This document shows positions 19,361 to 28,851 of a stretch of 64,000 bases of DNA, one piece after another. The notes under the pieces are model-generated. The model made no database searches. It saw nothing but the letters and a program-made list of their open reading frames with translations, and was not told the DNA's origin. The DNA comes from Neobacillus sp. PS3-12 (lineage in GTDB: Bacteria > Bacillota > Bacilli > Bacillales > Cytobacillaceae): NCBI RefSeq assembly GCF_030915385.1, contig NZ_CP133268.1:1178001-1242000 (forward strand), written 5' to 3'. How positions within the stretch are numbered: position 1 is the first letter of the stretch; every line of letters starts with the position of its first letter. Position numbers and translations under genes: made by a program.

Positions 19361-20584
19361 TTATCTATGATCTTCTGCTAATTCAAAGGCATCATGTAAT
19401 GTCTCAACAGCCTTAACCATTTGTTGATCTTCAACAACAGCTGATACTTTGATTTCAGATGTACTTACCATTTTAATTTCAATTTCACTTTGAGCCAGCA
19501 CTTCAAACATTTTCGCAGCTACCCCAGGATTGGAAATCATACCTGAACCTACGATAGACACTTTAGCAAGTCCATTCTCTGCTTCGATTCGGTCGTAGCC
19601 TAATAATGATTTGTTATTTTCCATCACGCCCAACGTTTCGTTTAAATCATCAGTTTTAATTGAGAACGAAAGGTTTGTCGTGTCCGACTCTGTTTTGCTT
19701 TGAATAATGATATCTACATTAATATGATGCTGGGCAAGTGTTGTAAAAATAGTTGATAAACTCGTTAAAGAATTGGTAAGACCCAAGATCGTTACCCTTG
19801 TTATTTGATCTTCAAATGCTACTCCACGTACAACTAGGTTCTGTTCCAATGTTGCTTCCCCCTTAATGACTGTACCTTCGATTTTTTCCATACTTGAGCG
19901 AACCTCAAGCTTTACATTATAATTCTTGGCAAATTCCACTGCTCTTGGGTGCAGCACTCCAGCTCCTAAATTGGCCAGCTCGAGCATTTCATCATATGAA
20001 ATATCCATTAGCTTGCGAGCACTCTTCACATACCTAGGATCAGTGGTAAAAACACCTGTTACATCCGTATAGATATCACATCTGTCTGCACCCAGCGCTG
20101 CTGCTAGGGCTACAGCTGTTGTATCTGAGCCGCCTCGGCCAAGCGTGGTAATTTCCCCTGACTCAGTTACACCCTGGAATCCTGCAACAATGACTACTTT
20201 TCCGTCTGTCAATTGCTTTTCAAGCTTAGCAGTTTGGATCTTCGTTATTCTCGCATTGCTATGTACAGGTTCTGTCAAAATACCAGCCTGCCATCCAGTA
20301 TAAGAGATAGCCTCAAGCCCTTTTTCTTTAAGTGCCATTGCCAGTAAAGCAATCGTTGTTTGTTCACCTGTTGTCAGGAGCATATCCATTTCCCTTTTAC
20401 TCGCATTAGCAGATATTTCTTTTGCCAAGCTGACAAGGTGATCAGTTGTTTTACCCATTGCAGATACAACGACAACCACATTGTTTCCCCGCTCTTTTTC
20501 TTCTTTTACACATTGGGCCACATTTAAAATTCGTTCCACACTTCCAACGGATGTTCCGCCGAACTTTTGTACGATAAGTCCCAT
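19361..20584 (-). CDS. lysC: Aspartokinase II (lysine-sensitive)
   Basis: LysC phosphorylates aspartate, the first step to lysine, diaminopimelate, threonine and methionine. The 407 residues begin with VQKFGGTSVGS and show the kinase motif TTLGRGGSDTTAVALAAALG (about 145-164). Two ACT regulatory domains follow (about 265-335 and 345-400). B. subtilis makes a separate beta subunit from an internal start in the same gene. Here a TTG at 19847-19849, with AAGGGGG upstream, would give a 162-residue beta chain. A lysine riboswitch precedes the gene. Confidence 0.96.
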   Translation of the reverse strand: MGLIVQKFGGTSVGSVERILNVAQCVKEEKERGNNVVVVVSAMGKTTDHLVSLAKEISANASKREMDMLLTTGEQTTIALLAMALKEKGLEAISYTGWQAGILTEPVHSNARITKIQTAKLEKQLTDGKVVIVAGFQGVTESGEITTLGRGGSDTTAVALAAALGADRCDIYTDVTGVFTTDPRYVKSARKLMDISYDEMLELANLGAGVLHPRAVEFAKNYNVKLEVRSSMEKIEGTVIKGEATLEQNLVVRGVAFEDQITRVTILGLTNSLTSLSTIFTTLAQHHINVDIIIQSKTESDTTNLSFSIKTDDLNETLGVMENNKSLLGYDRIEAENGLAKVSIVGSGMISNPGVAAKMFEVLAQSEIEIKMVSTSEIKVSAVVEDQQMVKAVETLHDAFELAEDHR

Positions 20585-20640
20585 GGTCTCCCCTACTTTC
20601 TTCTATAGATGATGTTGTCTTTTAGGTTATCCACAAAATA

Positions 20641-20672
20641 AAAAAAGCAATGAGAAATCCATCTCATTGCTT
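20641..20672 (-). terminator. Riboswitch-controlled terminator of lysC
   Basis: The GCAATGAGA / TCTCATTGC stem is followed by a T7 run on the minus strand. It sits between the lysine aptamer and the lysC start, in the place of the premature terminator that lysine binding stabilizes. Confidence 0.88.
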
Positions 20673-20890
20673 AGAAATACGAAGAAAAGAATAATCTATC
20701 GTATACAATGTGAGATAGCTCTCCAAGACAGTAGTCTTGACAATCCAGTATTTATTCAATACAGGACCAGCAAAGAAAACAATGAGTGTTTCTTTACTTC
20801 GGCGAACATACCCTTTCAAAGCCCTTCATTGAAGCTCACTCTTCTCCTGACTTTTACTATTGAAGTTCGCACCTCTACCTTCACTTTAAT
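20673..20890 (-). promoter_or_regulatory. Lysine riboswitch (L-box) of lysC
   Basis: On the minus strand the conserved L-box blocks appear in order: AGAGGTGCGAAC, AGTAAAAGTCAGGAG, AGAGTGAG, TGAAAGGG and GTTCGCCGAAG. A lysC terminator follows. When lysine binds the aptamer, transcription should stop before lysC, as known for B. subtilis lysC. This element fills most of the lysC-uvrC gap. Confidence 0.93.
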
Positions 20891-20923
20891 ACTATAAAGT
20901 GACTGTAATATAAAGTTTAAACC

Positions 20924-20952
20924 ATTATAGCATGATACATTTTTTATGACAA
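20924..20952 (-). promoter_or_regulatory. Sigma-A promoter of the lysC leader
   Basis: TTGTCA, a 17-base spacer and TATAAT read on the minus strand just after the uvrC stop, about 35 bases before the aptamer. Confidence 0.8.
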
Positions 20953-20955
20953 ACA

Positions 20956-22731
20956 TTATGAATCTTTAAGTTTATTTATTAGTTCTATTGCTGTATTGCC
21001 TGGTATTCCTAAGGAGGCAAATTCCTCAATATTGGCTTCTTTCATTTTTTTTACAGAGCCAAAATGTTTTAGCAATAGTTTTTTTCGTTTTTCCCCAACA
21101 CCAGGGATATCATCAAGTATCGATTGAAATGCACTTTTTCCATGAAGCTGGCGGTGAAAAGTAATCGCAAACCGATGAACTTCATCCTGAATCCGCTGCA
21201 ATAAATAAAATTCCTGACTATTTCTAGCTAAGGGCACAATTTCTAACGGATTACCGTAAAGCAATTGTGAGGTACGGTGTTTATCATCCTTTGCCAGTCC
21301 AGATAAAGGAATATCCAGCCCCAGTTCATTTTCCAAAACGTCTCTTACTGCCTCAATATGTCCTTTTCCTCCGTCAATGATAATCAAATCAGGGAGCGGC
21401 AGATTGTCTTTTAATGCTCTGGAATATCTCCTGCGCACAACTTCACGCATTGATTCATAATCATCTGGACCTTTAACGGTTTTGATTTTATATTTGCGGT
21501 ATTCACGTTTATCCGCTTTGCCATCCGTAAATACAACCATTGCTGAAACAGGGTCTGCCCCTTGAATATTAGAGTTATCAAAAGTCTCTATTCGGTGCGG
21601 AGTATAGATCCCAAGTATTTCTCCGAGATTTTCAACTGCTTTAATGGTCCGCTCTTCATCTTTTTCAATCAATGAGAATTTTTCATTTAAAGCTATTTTT
21701 GCATTCTTTATGGCCAATTTGACAAGGTCTTTTTTCTGCCCCCGCTGCGGCTGAAGGACTTTTACTTCAAGAAGCTGCTCAGCAAGCGATAAATCAATCT
21801 CATCCTGTATGAGAATTTCCTTTGGTTTAAAATGATTCGCCTTCGTATAGAATTGACCCAGGTATGTTAAAATTTCTTCCTCCGGTTCGTCGTAAATCGG
21901 AAACATCGAAACATCGCGTTCAATTAACTTTCCTTGACGGACAAAAAAGACTTGGACACACATCCATCCTTTATCGACCGCATAACCAAATACATCCCGA
22001 TCCGTAAAGTCAGTCATCGTCATTTTTTGTTTTTCCATCGTAGTTTCAATATGGGCGATTTTATCTCGATATTCCTTAGCACGTTCAAAATCCAGGGATT
22101 CCGCTGCCAGGGTCATTTTTTCAGTTAACTCTTTTTTTATTTCTTTATATCCGCCGTTTAAAAAGCGGGTAATTTCATCAGTCATTTTTTTATATTCATC
22201 TTCAGGAACATCATTAATACAAGGTGCCAAACATTGGCCTAAATGGTAATATAAACACACTCGGTCAGGAAGGGTGGAACATTTCCTTAATGGATAAAGG
22301 CGATCAAGCAGTTTTTTCGTTTCATTGGCCGCCCCAACGTTTGGATATGGACCAAAGTATTTGCTTTTATCTTTCTTGACCTTTCTCGTTATAATCAATT
22401 TCGGATGACGTTCAGCCGTTAGCTTAATAAAGGGATAACTTTTATCATCCTTAAGCATAATGTTGTATTTTGGATCATGTTTTTTGATTAAATTGATTTC
22501 CAACAGAAGTGCTTCAATATTGGAAGATGTAACGATATATTCAAAGTCCTCGATTTCATTAACAAGTCTCAATGTTTTGCCATCATGTGAGCCTGTGAAA
22601 TAGGAACGGACGCGATTCTTTAAGATTTTAGCTTTTCCCACATAAATAATCGTTCCTTGACGATCCTTCATTAAATAGCAGCCAGGCTGGTCAGGCAACA
22701 ACGTCAGCTTCTGCTTAATAATATTATTCAA
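20956..22731 (-). CDS. uvrC: Excinuclease ABC subunit UvrC
   Basis: UvrC makes both incisions in nucleotide excision repair. The 591 residues contain an N-terminal GIY-YIG-type nuclease domain ([20 protein letters not shown], about 15-95), a Cys-rich region ([19 protein letters not shown]), a UvrB-interacting UVR helix (about 205-235), an RNase H-like nuclease with FDNSNIQG and [10 protein letters not shown], and C-terminal helix-hairpin-helix motifs ([19 protein letters not shown]). The start is TTG, preceded only by a G-rich GGGGTGG. Confidence 0.96.
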   Translation of the reverse strand: MNNIIKQKLTLLPDQPGCYLMKDRQGTIIYVGKAKILKNRVRSYFTGSHDGKTLRLVNEIEDFEYIVTSSNIEALLLEINLIKKHDPKYNIMLKDDKSYPFIKLTAERHPKLIITRKVKKDKSKYFGPYPNVGAANETKKLLDRLYPLRKCSTLPDRVCLYYHLGQCLAPCINDVPEDEYKKMTDEITRFLNGGYKEIKKELTEKMTLAAESLDFERAKEYRDKIAHIETTMEKQKMTMTDFTDRDVFGYAVDKGWMCVQVFFVRQGKLIERDVSMFPIYDEPEEEILTYLGQFYTKANHFKPKEILIQDEIDLSLAEQLLEVKVLQPQRGQKKDLVKLAIKNAKIALNEKFSLIEKDEERTIKAVENLGEILGIYTPHRIETFDNSNIQGADPVSAMVVFTDGKADKREYRKYKIKTVKGPDDYESMREVVRRRYSRALKDNLPLPDLIIIDGGKGHIEAVRDVLENELGLDIPLSGLAKDDKHRTSQLLYGNPLEIVPLARNSQEFYLLQRIQDEVHRFAITFHRQLHGKSAFQSILDDIPGVGEKRKKLLLKHFGSVKKMKEANIEEFASLGIPGNTAIELINKLKDS

Positions 22732-22817
22732 ATCTGACCCACCCCACTAAAAAATATTCATCCTTAAATTTTAAAACAAACTATACATAAAGGAAAGTAG
22801 AGATTGATGGGAAAAGA

Positions 22818-22852
22818 AAAAAACCTTAACCACTTTTATGGTTAAGGTTTTG
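22818..22852 (-). terminator. Terminator after trxA
   Basis: AAACCTTAACCA pairs with TGGTTAAGGTTT around a CTTTTA-type loop, followed on the minus strand by a T-rich stretch, immediately past the trxA stop. Confidence 0.85.
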
Positions 22853-22856
22853 GTTT

Positions 22857-23171
22857 TTAGACATGTTTTTGAATAACGCCTGATAAAGCTTCTTTTGGCT
22901 GGAAGCCGACAACCTTATCAACTACTTCACCATTTTTGAAGAGTAATAAAGTTGGGATGCTCATGACACCAAATTTTGCTGCTGTTTCTTGGTTATCATC
23001 AACATCAAGCTTCACGATTTTTACTTTATCTCCTAATTCGGAGTCAAGTTCTTCAAGAACTGGAGCAATCATTTTGCAAGGTCCGCACCATGGTGCCCAG
23101 AAATCTACAAGGACTACATCTGAACTAGTTTGTTCAGTAAAGTTTTGGTCTGTAACATGTGTAATAGCCAT
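22857..23171 (-). CDS. trxA: Thioredoxin
   Basis: TrxA is the general disulfide reductase of the cytoplasm. The 104 residues carry the redox motif WCGPC (about 28-32) within [19 protein letters not shown], the cis-proline in SIPTLLLF and the C-terminal GFQPKEAL. The length is typical. GGAGGC precedes the ATG. It lies between etfA and uvrC, as in B. subtilis. Confidence 0.97.
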   Translation of the reverse strand: MAITHVTDQNFTEQTSSDVVLVDFWAPWCGPCKMIAPVLEELDSELGDKVKIVKLDVDDNQETAAKFGVMSIPTLLLFKNGEVVDKVVGFQPKEALSGVIQKHV

Positions 23172-23295
23172 ATGGATATGCCTCCTAATGTTAATACTTA
23201 CATACTATGGAAAGTATATCATCGATTAATTGATGATGCTAATATTTTGTTTCGAGTGTAATTTTCCCGTAATCATTTAAAGTATGCCCAAAAAG

Positions 23296-23324
23296 TAGAC
23301 AGCCACACGGATATGGCTGCCCTT
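23296..23324 (-). terminator. Probable terminator after etfA
   Basis: On the minus strand GGCAGCCATA pairs with TGTGGCTGTC and is followed by TACTTTTT, about 12 bases past the etfA stop. Confidence 0.65.
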
Positions 23325-23334
23325 TGCTCTTTCA

Positions 23335-24312
23335 TTAAGAATGAATTCTTATTTTCTTCACTTCTTCAGTGAGAATCGGAACTACTTCAAATAGGTCACC
23401 AACAATTCCGTAATCAGCCACATTGAAAATATTCGCCTCTGGATCCTTATTGATGGCGACAATTACTTTAGAATTGGACATACCTGCTAGATGCTGGATT
23501 GCACCAGATATTCCGCAAGCAATGTAGAGGTCAGGGGTTACAACTTTACCTGTTTGACCAATCTGCATGGAATAATCGCAGTAGTCAGCATCACAAGCAC
23601 CCCTTGATGCCCCCACAGCTCCACCCAAAACTTTAGCTAATTCTTTTAATGGATCAAAACCTTCTGCACTCTTGACACCGCGGCCACCTGAAACAATTAC
23701 TTTTGCTTCTGATAAGTCTACACCTTCACTGACTTTTTTCACTACATCCTTGATAATCGTGCGAAGATCTTTGATATCAACCGAAAGGGAAGTAATTTCT
23801 CCTTTCCGATTTTCATCTTTTTCTAGTGGAGCAATATTATTTGGCCGAACTGTCGCAAAAATCAATCCGTCCGTGACGATTTTCTTTTCAAACGCTTTCC
23901 CTGAGTAAATTGGTCTTGTGAAAACAATATTTCCTCCAACAGCCTCTACGTTGGTGGCATCAGATACCAGTCCAGAGGAAAGCTTGGCAGCAATCTTTGG
24001 TGTAAGGTCTTTTCCTAAAGCAGTATGACCTGTGATTACTCCTTCAGGTTTTTCAGAGTCGATTACTGCGAGAAGCGCTTGTGAAAAACCATCAGCCGTA
24101 TATTGTTTTAATTTTTCATTTTCTACAACAGCTACCCGATCTGCTCCGTAAGAGATTAAGTCTTGTGCTAATCCGCTCACATTGTCACCGATTAAAACGC
24201 CGACAATCTCTCCTCCTTCAGAAACTGTTTTTGCAGCAGCGATCGATTCATATGAAACATTACGAAGCGACCCGTCACGGGCTTCACCTAATACTAAGAC
24301 TTTTCTAGCCAT
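23335..24312 (-). CDS. etfA: Electron transfer flavoprotein, alpha subunit
   Basis: EtfA with EtfB forms an FAD heterodimer that accepts electrons from acyl-CoA dehydrogenases. The 325 residues have an N-terminal ETF fold (about 1-190) and the C-terminal FAD domain signature [42 protein letters not shown] and [11 protein letters not shown]. It is the last gene of the fadR-fadB-etfB-etfA cluster, 32 bases after etfB. Confidence 0.96.
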   Translation of the reverse strand: MARKVLVLGEARDGSLRNVSYESIAAAKTVSEGGEIVGVLIGDNVSGLAQDLISYGADRVAVVENEKLKQYTADGFSQALLAVIDSEKPEGVITGHTALGKDLTPKIAAKLSSGLVSDATNVEAVGGNIVFTRPIYSGKAFEKKIVTDGLIFATVRPNNIAPLEKDENRKGEITSLSVDIKDLRTIIKDVVKKVSEGVDLSEAKVIVSGGRGVKSAEGFDPLKELAKVLGGAVGASRGACDADYCDYSMQIGQTGKVVTPDLYIACGISGAIQHLAGMSNSKVIVAINKDPEANIFNVADYGIVGDLFEVVPILTEEVKKIRIHS

Positions 24313-24344
24313 TCTATTCCCTCCTGATTTTGCTTAAATCTTCA

Positions 24345-25118
24345 TTAAATTACTTTTGCTTCGGTGTGCAGAAGCAGTACAAGTTCTTTTACTTGATCTG
24401 TTATTTCACCTGAAAGAACCTTTCCTGCCTCTTTTTTATGCGGCAAATAGAGTTCGATTGTTTTTGTTTTAGCTTCCACATCGTCCTCATCAAGATCAAG
24501 ATCATCTAGTTCAAGTTCATCAAGCGGCTTCTTTTTAGCCTTCATAATCCCTGGCAGTGATGGATAACGCGGCTCGTTTAAGCCCTGCTGAGCGGTTACT
24601 AAAAGCGGAAGGTTTGCCTCAATTACTTCTGAATCCCCTTCAACATCTCGTGTTATTGTGGCCTTTTGTTCGTCGATTTCCAGCTTTGTAATTGTTGTTA
24701 CATAAGAAATGCCCAACAGTTCGGCTACACGAGGACCCACTTGTCCTGAGGCACCATCAATGGCAACATTGCCCCCCAAAATCAAATCAGCATTTTTATC
24801 TTTCAAATATTCAGCAAGAACTTTTGCGGTTGTATATTGGTCGACATTTTGGACATCATCTTCAATATTAATGAGGACAGCTTTATCGACTCCCATTGCT
24901 AATGCCGTACGCAATTGCTTTTCTGATTCCTCATTGCCGACAGTAATGACCGTTACCTCGCCGCCGTTTGCATCACGTACTTGAATGGCTTCCTCAATGG
25001 CGTATTCATCATAAGGATTTATAATAAATTCCGCTCCATCTTCGTTGATTTTTCCTCCTGAAAGGGAGATCTTTTCTTCTGTATCAAAGGTTCTTTTCAT
25101 TAGTACAAAAATGTTCAT
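24345..25118 (-). CDS. etfB: Electron transfer flavoprotein, beta subunit
   Basis: EtfB is the partner of EtfA and holds the AMP. The 257 residues start MNIFVLMKRTFDTEEKI and include the beta-signature region around ANLPLLVTAQQGLNEPRYPSLPGIMKAKKKP (about 185-215, quoted motif positions only in part: VTAQQGLNEPRYPSL). The start at 25118 follows AAGGAGG. An in-frame ATG 21 bases upstream overlaps this ribosome-binding site's own context and is less likely. Confidence 0.95.
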   Translation of the reverse strand: MNIFVLMKRTFDTEEKISLSGGKINEDGAEFIINPYDEYAIEEAIQVRDANGGEVTVITVGNEESEKQLRTALAMGVDKAVLINIEDDVQNVDQYTTAKVLAEYLKDKNADLILGGNVAIDGASGQVGPRVAELLGISYVTTITKLEIDEQKATITRDVEGDSEVIEANLPLLVTAQQGLNEPRYPSLPGIMKAKKKPLDELELDDLDLDEDDVEAKTKTIELYLPHKKEAGKVLSGEITDQVKELVLLLHTEAKVI

Positions 25119-25174
25119 AGCTTCCTCCTTGAGATTCATTTTTTTAATTTTTAGATATCTTATTTGAAAAAAAT

Positions 25175-25954
25175 TTAGTTCCCTTTAAAATTAGGGGACC
25201 TTTTTTCTAAAAATGCTTGAATCCCTTCTTTTGCATCATTTGATACAAATACCTTTCCAAACAGTTCTGCCTCTTTATTAACTCCTTCATAAAACGTATT
25301 TGGTTTGGAAAAATTCAATAGTTGGATTGCTGCACTTAGGGCAACTGGACTTTTTTGCGCAATTTTTTTTGCCATTGTCCTGGCCGTTTCGAAAACATCA
25401 TTTTCAGGGCAGGCCTTGTTTGCCAAACCCAATTCAGCTGCATTAGCACCAGATATCGGTTCAGATGTAAATAACATTTCAGCAGCTTTCGCAGCTCCTA
25501 CATATCGCTGGAGTCTTTGTGAACCTCCAAACCCTGGAACTAATCCCAACTGCAGCTCTGGTAGTCCCAGTTTGGCACTTTCACTAACAATCCTAATATG
25601 GCAGGCCATCGCTAACTCAAGACCGCCGCCGAGTGCCGCACCATGTATTGCAGCAATAATAGGTTTTGGAAACCTTTCCATTCTTTCAAATAAGTCCTGA
25701 CCAACTTTGCCAAGCTTAGAGAAATCCTCCATGTTGTCCACGGTTGTAAACTCTTTTATATCAGCACCTGCTGAAAAAAAATGTCCTTCACCACGAATCA
25801 GAATAACCCGTACTTGATCATTGCCTTCTATATCATCCATTACGACTGATAATTCCCGCAGCATCCATTGTGATAAAGCATTCGCTGGAGGACGTTGTAA
25901 TGTAATCGTTGCGATTAAATTCTCAACTGATACTTTTAAATATTCCAATCCCAT
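25175..25954 (-). CDS. fadB: Enoyl-CoA hydratase/isomerase family protein
   Basis: This 259-residue crotonase-family enzyme likely hydrates 2-enoyl-CoA in fatty-acid beta-oxidation. The oxyanion-hole motifs are FSAGADIKEF (about 60-69) and HGAALGGGLELAMACH (about 104-119), and the Glu pair region is LGLPELQLGLVPGFGGSQRL. The cluster with fadR, etfB, etfA and lcfA matches the B. subtilis ysiA-ysiB-etfB-etfA operon, where the orthologue is FadB. Exact substrate chain length cannot be read from sequence. Confidence 0.92.
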   Translation of the reverse strand: MGLEYLKVSVENLIATITLQRPPANALSQWMLRELSVVMDDIEGNDQVRVILIRGEGHFFSAGADIKEFTTVDNMEDFSKLGKVGQDLFERMERFPKPIIAAIHGAALGGGLELAMACHIRIVSESAKLGLPELQLGLVPGFGGSQRLQRYVGAAKAAEMLFTSEPISGANAAELGLANKACPENDVFETARTMAKKIAQKSPVALSAAIQLLNFSKPNTFYEGVNKEAELFGKVFVSNDAKEGIQAFLEKRSPNFKGN

Positions 25955-25976
25955 CTCTCCCCTTATGGATTTTTCT

Positions 25977-26558
25977 TTAGCTGCCGCATCCTTTTATGAT
26001 CAAGTGATGAATTTGGCCCGCTAACGCAGTTAAATCATACTTCTCCTCATTCATTACCCACGATGTTGCCATTTCATCAATTGTGCCGAAGATCATTTGT
26101 CTGGCAAGACGTACATCAAGTTCTTTTGAAAACTCTCCTTTTTCAATTCCTTCTAAGACAATATTATCAATGACCTGTAAATATCCTTTAAGGATTTCAT
26201 TAATTTTCATTCGCAGTTCTTTATTCGTTTGACGTAACTCTAACTGAGTTACGATCGCCAGATGATGATCGCCCGAGAGCATGGAGAATTGTGATTCAAT
26301 TAATGATAATAACTTCTCTGTTGCTGTCGTTTTTCCTGCAATAATATTTTCATTTTTTTCTACAAAGTCTCCCATTTTCTCTCTAAAAAGGGAAATAAGG
26401 ATATCTTCTTTATTTTTAAAGTATAAGTAAATGGTTCCATCCGCTACGCCAGCTTGTTTCGCAATTTTTGAGACTTGTGCCTGATGATAGCCATTTTCAG
26501 CTATAACAACTACCGCAGCATCAATAATTTGCATATATTTCGGGCCATTCTTTTTCAA
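25977..26558 (-). CDS. fadR: TetR-family fatty-acid degradation repressor FadR
   Basis: FadR (YsiA) represses beta-oxidation genes until long-chain acyl-CoA is bound. The 193 residues have an N-terminal TetR helix-turn-helix (about 8-55: IIDAAVVVIAENGYHQAQVS, then AGVADGTIYLYFKNKEDIL) and an all-helical ligand domain. The start is TTG at 26558, preceded by AGGGGAG. A FadR-type operator overlaps the gene's own promoter region, indicating autoregulation of fadR-fadB-etfBA. Confidence 0.93.
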   Translation of the reverse strand: MKKNGPKYMQIIDAAVVVIAENGYHQAQVSKIAKQAGVADGTIYLYFKNKEDILISLFREKMGDFVEKNENIIAGKTTATEKLLSLIESQFSMLSGDHHLAIVTQLELRQTNKELRMKINEILKGYLQVIDNIVLEGIEKGEFSKELDVRLARQMIFGTIDEMATSWVMNEEKYDLTALAGQIHHLIIKGCGS

Positions 26559-26667
26559 ACTACTCTCCCCTTACTAAATGGTATGATTAACTCGCTTACT
26601 TAAAAACGGAATTGAATAGTTAAGGGAAGCGAATTATGATTCATTCATAAGATTTTATTCCATTTAT

Positions 26668-26685
26668 TGAATGAATAGTCATTCA
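26668..26685. promoter_or_regulatory. FadR operator
   Basis: TGAATGAATAGTCATTCA is a near-perfect palindrome matching the known B. subtilis FadR box (TGAATGAnTAnTCATTCA). It lies directly downstream of the -10 of the fadR promoter, so bound repressor would block initiation. A half-site TCATTCA recurs at 26641-26647. Confidence 0.88.
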
Positions 26686-26692
26686 TAATTTA

Positions 26693-26721
26693 ATAGTAAT
26701 TTTTGAAATAATCGCTGTCAA
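26693..26721 (-). promoter_or_regulatory. Sigma-A promoter of fadR-fadB-etfBA
   Basis: TTGACA (26716-26721), a 17-base spacer and TACTAT (26693-26698) read on the minus strand, immediately upstream of the FadR operator. Confidence 0.82.
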
Positions 26722-26747
26722 GATACCGATCACAAAAAGAAGATACG

Positions 26748-26890
26748 AAAAAAGAGCCATCAATTTGGCTCTTTTTTTGGCTAATAATAAGGTATAAATT
26801 TTTTCCAAAATTTATACTTTATTATGTCGCATAAGTGCAACTACGCCTCTGTCATCGCCCTTAGGGGCTCGCCAATCGGCGAGTTTTCTT
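26748..26890. repeat. Structured intergenic element of three hairpins after lcfA
   Basis: Three hairpins follow one another: AGAGCCA/TGGCTCT with flanking A and T runs (26753-26776), AAGGTATAAATTT/AAATTTATACTT (about 26790-26820), and CTCGCC/GGCGAG (about 26868-26883) next to the block TGTCGCATAAGTGCAACTA. At least one should terminate lcfA transcription. The composition looks like a dispersed non-coding repeat, though only one copy is present here. Confidence 0.5.
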
Positions 26891-26892
26891 TA

Positions 26893-28595
26893 TCATGCTT
26901 GTTTTTTGGATTCATCCGCTATTTTTTTCATATCTTCATCAATCAATACCCTTCTTAAAATTTTTCCAACTGCAGTTTTGGGAAGTTCCTTTTTAAATTC
27001 GTAAATTCTCGGTACTTTATAGGAAGCAAGATACTTTCTTGTAAACTGATTAAGTTCCTCCGCTGTAACATGTGCACCTTCTTTTAGAACCACATAGGCT
27101 TTAACCGTTTCACCACGATATGGGTCGGGAATTCCCGCCACAACAGCTTCTAGAATATCTGGATGCTCATACAGCACCTCTTCTACTTCACGAGGATAAA
27201 TGTTAAATCCTCCCGCAATGATCATATCCTTTTCCGGTCAACAACATAGAAATATCCGTACTCATCCATATAGCCAAGATCTCCTGTATAGAGCCAGCCA
27301 TCTTTAAGTACTTGTTCTGTTTCCTCCGGACGGTTCCAATACCCTTTCATGACCTGTGGACCTTTAACAACTATTTCCCCAATCTCACTTGGAGGTAAGC
27401 GGTCTCCATTTTCTAAGGAAATGATCTTGGCATCGGTATCAGGCCAAGGCAATCCTATGCTCCCTTTGATGTACGGTCGGTCCCAAAGGAGATTTGCGTG
27501 CGTAACTGGTGAAGATTCTGTTAATCCATACCCTTCAACAAGCTTTCCACCAGTTATACTTTCAAATTTTTCCTGCACCTCCGCGGGGAGTGGAGCAGAT
27601 CCGCTGATACAGGATTCAATTGAAGAAAGGTCATAATTTTTTATTTTAGGATGATTTAATAATCCAATATAAATGGTTGGTGCCCCGGGAAATAAAGTTG
27701 GCCTTTGTTTGTGGATGGTTTTTAATGTTGATTCTGCATCAAACTTTGGCAGCAAGATCATTTTTTGGGCTCCCATGACTGCTAAAAGCATAACAATGGT
27801 CATCCCATAAACATGAAAAAATGGAATAACCCCTAACAAGGCCTCTTTCCCTATTTTACATTTATAAAGCCATGCCTGAGCCATTCTTGCATTTGAAACT
27901 AAGTTTTTATGTGTAAGCATTACCCCCTTTGGATATCCAGTGGTCCCTCCTGTATATTGCAAAATGGCGATATCCTCTTCAAAATCAATATCATAAGCTA
28001 TTAATGGTTTGGCAGGGTACTTTAATATTTCCGTAAGCAAATGTGTATTTCCCTTATGCTTTGCATCAACTACCAGACCATATTGTTTCTTCTGTATAAA
28101 AGGATAAATAAAATTTTTGGGAAATGGTAAAAAATCCTTAATAGAGGTTACAATAATATGTTTTAAGTCGGTTCTGGCTGATACTTTTGATACCCGTGGA
28201 TAAAGAATATCTAATGTGATAATCGCTTTTGAGCCTGAATCATTCATTTGGTATTCAAGCTCACGCTCTGTATAAAGAGGGTTTGTCTGTACGACGATTC
28301 CACCTGCAAATAAAATGGCGAAATAACTGATAACTGATTGCGGAGAATTCGGAAGCATTATTGAAACACGATCACCTTTTGTTATTCCCAAGTCCTGTAA
28401 ATAGCTCGCTAAAGTAACTGACGCATCATAAACTTTTTGATAGGTAAGTTCTTTTCCCATAAAATGAATTGCTGTTTTATTCGGAAACCTCTTGGCTGCA
28501 TGGACTAAATACTGTTGGAGTGGTTCCGGGAGATACTCTAAAGATGCTGGAATTTCCTGTGGGTAGAGCGAAAGCCATGGTTTGAACTCGGTCAT
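26893..28595 (-). pseudogene. lcfA: Long-chain acyl-CoA synthetase LcfA, interrupted by a one-base frameshift
   Basis: LcfA activates fatty acids to acyl-CoA for beta-oxidation. The AMP-binding domain includes the P-loop LQYTGGTTGYPKGV and EGYGLTESSPVTH. The reading frame ends at [10 protein letters not shown], while the C-terminal domain continues in another frame as [18 protein letters not shown] through [10 protein letters not shown], which holds the catalytic lysine. One base missing from the T run at 27230-27233 (A4 on the coding strand) turns [11 protein letters not shown] into a stop. The repaired protein is 567 residues, close to the family's 560. The start at 28595 follows GGAGGATTGTG. 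Sequencing error is likely. Confidence 0.92.
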
Positions 28596-28659
28596 CACAA
28601 TCCTCCTTCGAAAATATTCAAAAAATTCTAACTATCTTTTATTATAATATAGGCATGTT

Positions 28660-28693
28660 AAAAAAACCATTACTGTAAAATCACAGCAATGGC
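28660..28693 (-). terminator. Terminator upstream of lcfA
   Basis: GCCATTGCTGTGA pairs with TACAGTAATGG on the minus strand (one G-T pair), followed by a T7 run. It closes the mutS2/small-ORF transcript before lcfA. Confidence 0.85.
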
Positions 28694-28699
28694 TTTCCA

Positions 28700-28783
28700 T
28701 TAACTAAAAAAAATCATATAGATTAGACCAATAATTAAAAATACTCCACATAATCCCAAGAGGACCTTTGCTAATTTTTCCAA
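28700..28783 (-). CDS. Small hydrophobic membrane ORF (27 residues)
   Basis: A TTG-started ORF encodes 27 residues beginning MEKLAKVLLG and ending IYMIFFS, essentially one transmembrane helix with a short Lys-containing N-terminus. GAAGGGGAG lies 7 bases upstream of the TTG, and a terminator follows 7 bases after the stop, so the gene is neatly delimited between mutS2 and lcfA. I do not recognise it. The function is unknown; a membrane micro-protein is inferred only from composition. Confidence 0.55.
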   Translation of the reverse strand: MEKLAKVLLGLCGVFLIIGLIYMIFFS

Positions 28784-28851
28784 CCTATTTCTCCCCTTCA
28801 AAATACCCTGCTCGATTTCTAGCCTATTTTGCTTGGAACTCCTATAAGGAA

